Position numbers and translations under genes: made by a program. A DNA stretch of 64,000 bases. Source: Akanthomyces muscarius. Lineage: Eukaryota; Ascomycota; Sordariomycetes; Hypocreales; Cordycipitaceae. Position 1 is the first letter of the stretch. Each line of letters begins with the position of its first letter. Shown here piece by piece: positions 1 to 9,318 of the stretch. The stretch spans positions 434,001-498,000 of the forward strand of contig NW_026611615.1 in the NCBI RefSeq assembly GCF_028009165.1, written 5' to 3'. The notes under the pieces were generated by a model that was not told where the DNA came from, did no database searches, and worked only from the letters and a program-made list of their open reading frames with translations.

Positions 1-714
1 ACCTTGGTGGCGAACTTTAAGCTGCCCGCCCCGGTGCTCCACGGGGAGACAAACGACGAGAGACCCAAATTGTGTCGGGGAACGAGGCGTGTCAACATGA
101 GCCTTGAACATGCCAGATGGGCCAGAGTAAATCTGGAGAGAGAAGAGTCCGCAGTCAGTACTGTCGGTAAAACGAAATGGCTCTACTAGACCACTCACAT
201 TGAGTTTGTAGAGCTTCGCATCTACTGCTCGCCGTGTTGTCGAATGGCCGAAGCTCGGAAGAAGCATTTGCGCGACTATGTCAATGATTCCAGTCGAGTA
301 TGGATCGAAAGTGCTGCAAAACGCGTCTGGATTCATCTTTAGTGCCTTGCGATACGTCTCGTCATAAACATCTTGGCCTTTCAAGCCAAAAGTCGCTGGT
401 TGGCAATCTTTGATCAGACCGCTAAGGGCATCGCGATCGGCTTTCTGGGTAGCGGGAAGGGTCACTTTGCGACGACATGGAGAGTCGTCGGCATGCGATA
501 GTCCACTCATATCCCATCGGATCGTGACTGGAGCCGATTGCCGCGGCCGTGTAGAGAAAGAAGTCGATGGTGATGCCTCGCCTTCGCTCTCAACGGTGGG
601 TGTTGCAATGGGAATCCGACCACCGCACGCGTACAAGTGCTTTTCCTCGGCCAGAATTTTTTTCAGTTCATCAAGGGCTGGGATGGCTTGGGGCTCGGGC
701 TCGGGTGAAGACAT
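1..714 (-). CDS. 2-oxoglutarate/Fe(II)-dependent dioxygenase (prolyl-4-hydroxylase-like), 5' part only
   Basis: The gene reads leftwards and runs off the window, so only its N-terminal 216 codons are seen. Exon 1 is 714-199 (172 codons, ATG at 714). A 66-nt intron (198-133, GTGAGT...CAG) follows, then an exon open to base 1. The first ~55 residues are Pro/Ser-rich and probably disordered. Exon 2 carries the diagnostic stretch FKAHVDTPR, in which His and Asp are the first two iron ligands of the HxD...H triad, followed by a Phe-Gly-Ser-Leu strand and a Gly-Gly-Gln-Leu turn typical of the double-stranded beta-helix core. The distal His and the Arg that binds 2-oxoglutarate lie outside the window. 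The family hydroxylates proteins or small molecules with O2 and 2-oxoglutarate; the substrate cannot be told. Family is fairly certain, function open. Confidence 0.8.
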   Translation of the reverse strand, partial: MSSPEPEPQAIPALDELKKILAEEKHLYACGGRIPIATPTVESEGEASPSTSFSTRPRQSAPVTIRWDMSGLSHADDSPCRRKVTLPATQKADRDALSGLIKDCQPATFGLKGQDVYDETYRKALKMNPDAFCSTFDPYSTGIIDIVAQMLLPSFGHSTTRRAVDAKLYKLNVSGLVEPFRFTDSTDCGLFSLQIYSGPSGMFKAHVDTPRSPTQFGSLVVCLPVEHRGGQLKVRHQG

Positions 715-807
715 GACGATTCGATTAGCCTCGATCTAGTGTGTGCTGTTTTGTTCGAGAGTAGTTTGGTCAAGGCTTTCAGGAAAAGGGGGATGGGCTA
801 TCTATCC

Positions 808-815
808 TTTTTATA
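808..815 (-). promoter_or_regulatory. TATA box candidate of the dioxygenase gene
   Basis: The minus strand reads TATAAAAA here, 94 bases upstream of the ATG at 714. Position and sequence suit a fungal TATA element. No transcript evidence is available. Confidence 0.35.
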
Positions 816-1307
816 TCCATCCTTCTTATCGTTGTAAATCCATATTAGGCAACCGAGGTATGTGCACGTTCACGGTTACACAACTGGGCCGTGGTGTTTG
901 TTCACGGTCGAGGTGGTGAGACAGCGACGAGAATGGCAGCCAGTGCAGACCCTACAGTGACAGCGGGCGCAAGGCAGCAATGCCAGGGTTGCGCGCAGAA
1001 CTCATCATGCCTGCTGTGCGTTTTCCCGCCTGTGTAGCATTGCAGTTAACACCAACCTATTTGTCACAAACCCGGGATTGATAGACGGAGGATGCTTTTC
1101 CGCAATAGCCATTTTGATGCTGAAGGATGTAGTCTCTGGAGCGCGCCGTTTGTTGCCAGCTGGCAACAAACAGTTGCCAGACGTTTTGCCCCTCGAAATG
1201 CGTTCTTTCCGGCCCATAAAGTCTTTTACGAAGAACGACTCTCGTTTTTCGTTTCTCGTTTCTTCACAGTCCTTCATTTACGCAAATCGTTGTTATAAGC
1301 CTGCGCC
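816..1307. other. Intergenic, upstream of the dioxygenase
   Basis: This is the promoter-side spacer of the leftward dioxygenase gene. It holds a short perfect inverted repeat around 1153-1174 (TTGCCAGCTGGCAA core), but no reading frame with convincing codon use. Confidence 0.4.
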
Positions 1308-2760
1308 ATGGCCGACCAGCTGGTTCGGTCACTTGCGAAGATTCACAGCAAAATTCACACGATGGGTGAAACAGAGAACGAGAGAGTCAGCAAGCGTCTC
1401 AGCTCTTCCAAAGCACCACCAATAAAGCACCCCAAGCTTCTGCCAAATCCTCTGCTCCGCCAAGTCCGACGACGACCGGCACAGCTAAATCTGTCCAAGA
1501 CCATCGTGGCACCCAGTACAGGTCCTCCTGCCTCTGCAACTACGAAGCCACCAAAGATCATGTCGGTTCGGGACAGACTCCTTCAGGGTATCTCGATGGA
1601 TCTTGGCCGCCTCCAACAGAATCCTGCTGCGTTTGACCGCATCTTTCCACCGCACAGGGCCGCCACCGCGACCAAGGGCAACTCGAAGCGCGCTTGCCAG
1701 TCAACAGAGATGCTACTCGAAAAACTCCATGCCGGGAGCAATACAGATCTGGACGACGAGGAAGAAGAAGAAGAAGCTGGGCAATTCGAAAGGAAGATGC
1801 GGAGCGTGTGGGTTCAGACTACGTTAAACGCGACCGTGTACTTGGATTGCTCACACCAAACGCAGAAGAAAACATAGCTAGAGGCTGCAGGTCGCGCTTC
1901 AGCTGTCCACCTGCGACCAGCTGCCGCTTGAGAAACTCCCGGAGTCGAGCCTCTTTTCGCAGAGGATGCGTCGCCACGGCGCGAAACGGTCGAGCCGAAC
2001 GCCATCGTCCTTGTCGCGCGAGCTGTGATGCTCAAATATAGCAGCAGCAGTGAGTTTTCAACCGAGTACAAGTACTGTAGGACATCTTGTCAATAGCTTG
2101 AAATGGAATTTGCTTTAGCTACCGGTAGTGACATGGCGGAGATGTAGTTATTTACTAGTCCACTGGGGAGAGCATTGCGCCGGAACGGAATCTGGCCTAA
2201 ATACATGTTGATATTTGGTCGTATACTCTCATTGGGGTGATTAAGATCGCAGGGCGCCGACAAGAGTATCTGATAGCTTCACCAGCTCGAGCAAGCCCAA
2301 CCTCTTGGTCTAGGCCACGGGCAATGAGGCTGCAGAAGTGGACAACGAGTCTGAATATGCAAGTGGATGATCGGTCTTCCGAAGCAGTGGTGATCGGCCT
2401 GGAAACAGGGGCTAAACGGCAGTGCGCAGACTACGGGGTGCCGATGCGGCGGTTGTGGTTGGCGCTTCGTTGCTCATGGCTGCATACCGGACGGCACGTC
2501 GCAGTGACACGAACTTGCCTACACGTTCGCATCACGACAAGCAAGACGCAAAGGGCTCGATGAAGCACACATCGCTCTGCGCTACGATCCTGATGATTTG
2601 GGTGCCTGGTTGTCCATTGAAAAGATGGAGGGTACACATGTGGCCCATTGAGGAGCTACGCCTCGGCTCAAACGGTTCGCAGACGAGGCACCGGCCATGC
2701 GGCAGCGGGCTAACGTTGGAGAAATGGCATTCGGCGTGCGGAGGTGAGCTTATAGCGTAA
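1308..2760 (+). pseudogene. Frame-broken remnant of an unidentified gene
   Basis: An open frame of 189 codons starts at 1308 (MADQLVRS...), includes an acidic run of Asp/Glu near codons 150-160, and then loses coding character. A second frame takes over at about 1790 (KEDAERVGSDYVKRD...TPNAEE). A third follows at about 1890-2030 (QVALQLSTCDQLPLEKLPES), and another near 1980-2090. Further right, at about 2560-2640, another coding-like stretch appears (LDEAHIALRYDPDDLGAW) and ends in a stop. The switches have no usable splice sites of normal intron length between them, so frameshift decay fits better than splicing. I do not recognise the parent protein. An alternative is a short real protein of 189 residues followed by unrelated sequence. 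Confidence 0.4.
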
Positions 2761-3573
2761 ATTTTGGGGGAGCGGAGGGCGCGTGTCAGATATTTGCCGA
2801 GCAGAATGCCTCTTTGGGCATCTCACGTAGCAAGCTGGTTACTGTAGCGGGTAAGGCGCTGAGGTAATCCGCGATGCGATGGCGTTTCGTATAGCGGGAG
2901 TACAGGGGGCACATGTGATGGTTTGGGGTTGGAAAAGAGGACAATAAATTGGAGCATTGAGTATAGCAAGCTAGATATGATTATCACAACTGTCGACAGA
3001 TTAGAGTTGTAGATTGGGGATCAGTGAAGCTGAATGCGTAAATCCTTATCGTGGTAGGCGGTCGCGGCGTTGCTGAGGTTCGAGGTACCCCTGCGGCTTC
3101 CTTGGGTGTAAAGATACTTCCTGCACGGACAGGACTGAGTGAGGGGACCCCAATTTCGGTCTTGTGTGGGCGGGCCAGCAGAGGCCAGCGGCCAATAGCA
3201 GGAGGCGCAGGGCTGGCAGCGCCCCAACAGCCCTGGGTAGATGGAAGCTGCTGGATCTGGCGGGCTAGGCTGCCCATGTACCTAGCGTCTCGCTTTTCCG
3301 CCAAAAGCGCACCAAAGAGCTGACGGGTGGTACCTCACATCAGCACCCTGTTGGCAGCGCCAGCACCGCCTAGCAAAGGCAGAGGTCGTGATACGGCCCA
3401 CCCCAACTTTTATCCGCCTTCTCCTGCAAAACCACCCCTCCACGACCCGTCACCAGCTACCTCCCTGCCTTTTACATATCTTCACTGCTTCTCCTTGTCG
3501 CGTGTGTTGGTCCTCGACGTGCCCTTGCTTCCTCTGAAATCTCTTCCCCCAAAGAAGCACACATTCGCCCAAC
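2761..3573. other. Intergenic and promoter/leader of the CCT gamma gene
   Basis: No supported gene. The right third (about 3330-3573) is pyrimidine-rich with many CCC and CTTC runs, the usual look of a strong fungal housekeeping promoter and 5' leader. Open frames on both strands at 2984-3323 mirror each other and lack family similarity. Confidence 0.5.
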
Positions 3574-5589
3574 ATGCAAGCTCCTGTTGTGGTTATGAGT
3601 ACGTCCCACCAAAAATATCCTTTTTGCACCCCCCGCCTCCGCCGATTCCAGCTTGCTGCCTGCGCCGCCTTTTGCTTCGGCTGAGCGCCGCGTGCTAAGA
3701 CAATCAAAATACAATTGGTACTGACAATCTATCCTCGGCAGACACCAATGCCGGTGGTGAAAGGCAGACCGGAAGAAGAGCTCAGCTCTCCAACATTGCT
3801 GCCGCCAAGACGTACGTGACGACGACCTCAACAGTGCACCGCCACTTTGCCTACTCGACAAATTCGGTCCATATCGCTAACCAGAAGCGCTAATAGGGTT
3901 GCCGACATTATTCGATCATGTCTCGGTCCTAAGGCCATGCTCAAGATGCTGCTCGACCCCATGGGCGGCATCGTCCTCACCAACGACGGCCACGCTATCC
4001 TCCGCGAGATTGAGGTTTCCCACCCGGCCGCCAAGAGCATGATTGAGCTCAGCCGCACACAAGACGAGGAAGTCGGTGACGGTACCACCACCGTCATCAT
4101 CCTGGGTACGCAGAGCTCCACGCATCCATATCGCATGCTCGTACTGACCACCAGCAGCTGGTGAGATCCTTGCCCAGGCTCTCCCCCAGCTTGAGCGCAA
4201 CATTCACCCCGTAGTCATCATCTCCGCCTTCAAGCGCGCCCTCGCAGATGCTCTCGAGATTATTGAAGAAGTCTCCTCCCCGATCGACGTCAACGACGAC
4301 GAGGCCATGGCCAAGCTCATCTCCTCCTCCATCGGCACCAAGTTTGTCAGCCGCTGGATGGACCTGATGTGCAACCTTGCCCTCAAGGCTGTCCGTACCG
4401 TCACCTGGGAGGCCGGCAACGGAAACACCGAGGTGGACGTCAAGCGCTACGCACGTATTGAAAAGGTGCCCGGTGGCGAGATTGAGGACAGCCAGGTCCT
4501 CGACGGCCTGATGCTCAACAAAGATATCACACATCCCAAGATGCGCCGGCGCATCGAGAACCCCCGCATCGTTCTCCTCGACTGCCCCCTCGAGTACAAG
4601 AAGGGCGAGTCCCAGACCAACATTGAAATCTCCAAGGAGGAAGACTGGAACCGCATTCTGCAGATTGAGGAGGAGCAGATCAAGACCATCTGCGAGGCCA
4701 TCATTGCCGTCAAGCCCGACCTGGTCATCACCGAGAAGGGTGTATCTGGTCAGTAACGTCACTTTTTGTCCCAAAATTATGCTAACATTTATCAATTAGA
4801 CCTCGCCCAGCACTACTTCATGAAGGCCAACATCACAGCTCTCCGCAGAGTCCGCAAGACCGACAACAACAGAATAGCCCGTGCTACAGGCGCCACCATT
4901 GTCAATCGCGTCGAGGACCTCGTCGACTCGGACGTCGGCACCAAGTGTGGTCTTTTCGAGATTGAGAAGATTGGCGACGAGTATTTCACCTTCCTCACCA
5001 AGTGCAAGGACCCCAAGGCCTGCACTGTCCTGCTCCGCGGTCCCTCCAAGGACGTGCTCAACGAGATTGAGCGTAACCTGCAGGACGCCATGGGCGTCGC
5101 CCGCAACGTCATGTTCCACCCCCGCCTGTCGCCCGGTGGTGGTGCCACCGAGATGGCTGTGTCAGTGCGCCTGAACCAGCGCGCCAAGTCGATTGAGGGT
5201 GTTCAGCAGTGGCCTTACAAGGCTGTTGCTGATGCCCTTGAGGTCATTCCCAGAACTCTTGTCCAAAACGCCGGCAAGAGCCCCGTCCGTGTGCTCACGG
5301 ATCTCCGCGCCAAGCAGGCTGAGGGCAAGAGCTCGTGGGGTGTAAACGGCGACAGCGGCACGATAGTGGACATGAAGGAGTATGGAGTGTGGGAGCCGCA
5401 GGCGATCAAGCTGCAGAGCATCAAGACTGCTGTCGAGGTAAGCTTTACTGCCCACAAAACGCGAGTGAAGGAAGATGTGCTAACATGCCCTAGTCTGCCT
5501 GCCTGCTGTTGAGAGTCGACGACATTTGCAGCGCCAAGAAGCTGCAGGGCGGCGCCCCTGGTGTTGGAGGCGGCGGTGTCGACGAGTAA
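3574..5589 (+). CDS. CCT3: T-complex protein 1 subunit gamma (CCT3), cytosolic chaperonin
   Basis: Six exons: 3574-3598, 3742-3811, 3897-4105, 4158-4748, 4800-5437 and 5494-5589. They give 542 residues, the normal length for this subunit. All five introns are GT-AG and every junction restores the conserved chaperonin reading. Visible signatures are the N-terminal MQAPVVVMN start, the SNIAAAKTVADIIRSCLGPK stretch, NDGHAILREI, and GDGTTTVI with the catalytic Asp of the ATPase site. Later come HPRLSPGGGATEMAVS and a Gly-rich tail ending GGGVDE. The product is one of eight subunits of the double-ring TRiC/CCT complex that folds actin, tubulin and other proteins using ATP. The first exon codes only eight residues. 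The CT-rich upstream region suits high constitutive expression. Confidence 0.97.
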
Positions 5590-5876
5590 TTCAACTGCAC
5601 AAGAAAAAGAAAAAGCCGAGAAAAACAACAAGTAACGAAAATTAAACAATGCCAGAGAGAGATAGACACACAAGAGGGGATAGAGAACGTGGGTAAGATA
5701 CCCGGATACTGTACGAGACAAGGCAGGGCCATGTTGGCGAATAGATATCAACGGAAAGAAGGAAAGAAGGACTTTCGGAGATGCATACTGCACAGATGCG
5801 GGTGGTGACTGATGTTGGTAGTATGGGTATCACTGTATATACAATCTATCTCGCTTTTGGGTTCATCTGATCTATT
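5590..5876. other. Convergent 3' ends of CCT3 and the PRKRIP1 homologue
   Basis: About 290 bases separate the two stop codons of these convergently transcribed genes. The stretch is A-rich after CCT3 and holds no gene. Confidence 0.5.
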
Positions 5877-6482
5877 TTAATCGTCGTCGTGAATGACGAG
5901 TCCTGGCTCTGACGCAGCCGCAGTCGCATTGCCATTTTCGCTCGTAATTTCATCGTCATCTCCCCGATCAGCGACGACCCGCGCCGGCTTAATGCCCTGC
6001 CCATTCGTCGTCGTCCCATCACCTCCCTCACCCCCGCCACCGCCAGCTTTGCCCTTTTTCGCCTTGCGCGCCTTCATCTTCTCCCTCCGCTCCCTATTCT
6101 TCCTCGTCTTCTCCTCGTCCCGCTTCTCTCTCTCCGTCTTTACCCTCAGAAACACCTCCTGGTCCGTCTCGCGCTTGACCTCTGCGTCCATGGCCCGCAG
6201 GCGCTCGTACTCGCGGCGGCGCGCCGCCTTGTACACGTGGAACTCGCCGGAGCCGGCGCCCGCCGAGGAGCCCTGCACGTTGGTGACGATTTCGGGAGGG
6301 CGGCTGCCGGAGTTGGTCGGGCGGCCGTCCGAGGGGAGGCGGATGTCACGGTCGGGCTTGGCGAAGAGCGCGTCGAGGGAGGCGGCTTGCGCAGAGGTCG
6401 GGGAGAGGGCGCGGCGCTTGGTGGGACGCTGGGAGCGAGGGTCGGCGGAGGTTGGGATGGATTCGGGGACGTCGGCGGACAT
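5877..6482 (-). CDS. PRKRIP1 homologue (DUF1168), spliceosome-associated protein
   Basis: A single exon of 201 residues, ATG at 6482. The middle carries the DUF1168 hallmark: GSGEFHVYKAARRREYERLR and then a long basic-acidic helix rich in Arg, Lys and Glu (about residues 85-145). That helix ends in a Lys/Arg cluster, and a Gly-rich linker and acidic tail finish the protein. Human PRKRIP1 is a component of the catalytic step-II spliceosome, where the long helix bridges U2 snRNP and the core; a nuclear role in splicing is inferred by homology. Length is close to the family norm. It converges on CCT3 with a short shared 3' spacer. Confidence 0.88.
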   Translation of the reverse strand: MSADVPESIPTSADPRSQRPTKRRALSPTSAQAASLDALFAKPDRDIRLPSDGRPTNSGSRPPEIVTNVQGSSAGAGSGEFHVYKAARRREYERLRAMDAEVKRETDQEVFLRVKTEREKRDEEKTRKNRERREKMKARKAKKGKAGGGGGEGGDGTTTNGQGIKPARVVADRGDDDEITSENGNATAAASEPGLVIHDDD

Positions 6483-7079
6483 GTTGCTGATGTTACTGTG
6501 TGTCTATGCACGCCTTGGCTCTGGATGTGTGGTTTTGATTTCGGTTCTTGGACAAGAGTTTGCGACTAGGCGGAGCGCTGAGAGGACTGCGATGGCGAGA
6601 AACCTGTTGGAATGCGCTGTTGAGCGAGGTGTCGACTGAATGGGTATTCGAAGAACTCTTTGGTTGTTGCAGTCGGTGATTATGAACGAGGTAGTGAGCG
6701 AGATTGTAAAAGGGCTATGAAGCTGCAAACGTTGAGGGCTGCCTTTTGTCAAGAGCAAGCCAATTTAGCGCTGCGCTCACCAAAACGACCTGCAGCTTTG
6801 GTGCCTGGATGGCGTGCATGCGACCCGGGGTCATTATGTAAGCGACTGCATAACGCGGTGTAATCAACTAACTCCAAAGTAGTCTGGCAAAAGGTGGTGG
6901 AGAAGAAGAAGAAGTTGATAGCCGAAACGGAGAAATGATGAATCAAGGATCATTTCCATCAACTGGAATTAAAGGAAAGTGGATTGACGGTCTGTGGTGA
7001 GTGTTGACGTAGTATTGCCGCAGATCTGCTCTCCATCTACACCACTGTAAGTGACCCGACATGGCGATGGGGCGCGGTA
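6483..7079. other. Promoter side of the PRKRIP1 homologue and left flank of the transposon
   Basis: Ordinary base composition, no supported gene. The last two bases (TA, 7078-7079) form the left copy of the transposon target duplication. Confidence 0.5.
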
Positions 7080-7126
7080 ACGTCGGCCACCTACTTAGGA
7101 ACACCCCCACCTAGGAACACCCCTAA
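7080..7126 (+). repeat. Left terminal inverted repeat of the Fot1-like element
   Basis: 47 bp, pairing with 9233-9279. It contains two direct copies of CTWAGGAACACCCC spaced 16 bases start to start, which may be transposase-binding subrepeats. Confidence 0.9.
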
Positions 7127-9232
7127 CACGTCTTTAACTCTCTATTAACTATATTATAATAATTATAATATCGTATATAATAATTATTATTATTATTAAG
7201 CTATTTTTTATTATTATTTTTATAAAAGATAAATATACTAAATAAGACCTTTAAAATACTATATAAGATATTATTAGTAGTATAAGCTAATCTATAAGTA
7301 TAAGGTATTAAGGAATTCCTTAACTAATACTTATTAGCTAGCTAAGAGGAAAGTAATTAAAAAAGGAGGCTTTTAAGTTAATATAATACCTTTTAAGTGC
7401 TTAAAAGATATATTTAGCTAGCTAAATCCTAACTTAAGACTCTATTAGTAATATACTTATATATTATTAGATTTAAAAGATAATATAGTAGATCTCTTTA
7501 TCTAATAGTAACTTATAATTAATTAGAAAGAACTAATTAGTAAGATCTTTATAGTAAATAAAGAGATTAAGACCTTAGAAGATAAAAGAATTAATTTAAA
7601 GAGAGTAAATAGTATATTAACTAATACTATAAAGACTTTTTTCTAACTTCTTAAAATTCCTATACTATATAATATCTTTCTAAGATACTAATATAATATA
7701 AATAAGATAGGACTTATAATAGGCCTCTAAAAGAATAGCTTAATAATAAGATTATTAGAAAAGTAAATAGCTCTAAAAAGGCAGTCTAAGTAGCACTTTT
7801 AGAGTATAATTATTAAGTATATATTAGTTATAAATAGGAAGTTTAACCTACTAGTTATCTTCTAAGATAATAGTATTTAATAATAGTACTTTCTTAATAA
7901 CTTAAAGCTATAAAGATACTAGGCTTTAGCCCACTATTATAACTTAGATAGCACAGGTTAGGTCTTAGCTAGCTAAGCTCTAAATTAACTTCACTAAGAT
8001 ATTAGCTAAACTCTATACTAACTCTATATAAAACCTAGACTACTATAAAATAGAAAGGGCTTACTATCTTCTTATTTCTTCTCTTTCTTCTCTTTAAGAG
8101 AGTTAATAATAATTATAACGCCTATTTATAGACGCCCTAGGGCTAGTCTATAATAAAAGCTCTATATTATTAGGGACCTTAAAGCTATATAGTGGATGCT
8201 AGGGATACTTAGCTACAGTCTAGTATTGCTTAATCTTTTTAATCTCTATAGCTAAGTGGTTTACCTAGCGCCCTAGTTCCTTATATATACTTACTAGTAT
8301 TTCAATATTATAAAGAAAAACTAGATAAATAATAATATTATTATTTACTAGTTATAAATAATTTTTATCTTTAAAATAAGACTATTACTTTTAAGTTATT
8401 AATTATTAGTTATTAATAGTTATAAAAGTTATTATATAGCCTAATCTTTATAAGAATATTATAATAATAATATTTATATCTTATTCTTACTAATATATAG
8501 CTTTTATATCTTTTACTTTCTTAATATAACTATCTTTAAGCTTATAAAGAGCTATTATAAGTTATATCTTAAAAGGTATTTAACTATTATTAACTTATTA
8601 TTATTAGGTAAAAAGCTCTTCTTATAGTATTATCTTAAAGTATAAGACCTTAGAATAACTAAAAAAAATATTTTTATTAACTAGTAAATATTAAAATTTT
8701 AGCCTATTAATATTATAAAGCCCTTAATAAGTCCCTTATTTATAATAAAGTTTTAATAATATCTAATTATACTAAAAAAGTCTTTAAAAAAGCTATCTCT
8801 TATTATTATTATACTATTAAATAGTTTTAATATTAAAAGGTTATTTTCTAGCCTTAAATACTTATTAAAGACCTTATTAATAAGCTACTTAATACTATAA
8901 AAGCTCTAAAAGGGAATTAATATATAAAATAATATTATTATTATAAAGGAAACTAAGATTAATTATTTTTAATAAGAGATTATTAATTTTTATACTAAAA
9001 AGTATATAAAAGTTTAGTTAAATCTAAATAGATTATTTATAATAATTATTAAGGTTAATAATATATATTACTAGCTTAACTAGTAATTACTTAGTATAAA
9101 AGAGTAAGGTATTATTAATTTATTAGATATTAAGATCTCTAATAATAAGGCTATTAAGGTATAATTATTTAATAATTAATTATACTTATCTATAATTACT
9201 ATAAGGCTTTTTATTTATAGCTTTATAAGCTA

Positions 9233-9279
9233 TTAAGGGTGTTCCTTGGTGGGGGTGTTCCTAAGTGGGTGGCCGACGT
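9233..9279 (-). repeat. Right terminal inverted repeat of the Fot1-like element
   Basis: Reverse complement of the left end apart from differences at positions 13, 33 and 44 from the tip. It carries the same pair of GGAACACCC subrepeats. Confidence 0.9.
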
Positions 9280-9318
9280 TATCCGTCTCGGGTATTCATC
9301 ACGCCTATATCACAATAT

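Larger units (their letters stand above)
7080..9279 (+). mobile_element. RIP-inactivated Fot1/pogo-type DNA transposon (Tc1/mariner superfamily)
   Basis: A 2200-bp element bounded by 47-bp terminal inverted repeats beginning ACGTCGGCCAC, with only three mismatches, and flanked by TA on both sides (7078-7079 and 9280-9281), the target site of this superfamily. The interior is extremely rich in A+T and TpA and has stops in every frame, the signature of RIP. Read on the plus strand, remnants of a pogo/Fot1 DDE transposase remain. Codons 7695-7712 (N-I-N-K-I-G) are what an NMDETG catalytic motif becomes after C-to-T and G-to-A change. About 100 codons on, the series VIF, DNSI, a run of stops in place of Gln codons, then NNLK and a GWTSN-like remnant follow the family order. 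The element is dead, but its ends remain recognisable for cross-mobilisation. Confidence 0.9.

Noticed and set aside
4097..4795. 232-codon open frame opposite CCT3
   Set aside because: It is the antisense shadow of a highly conserved chaperonin exon with GC-rich third positions; no family features of its own.
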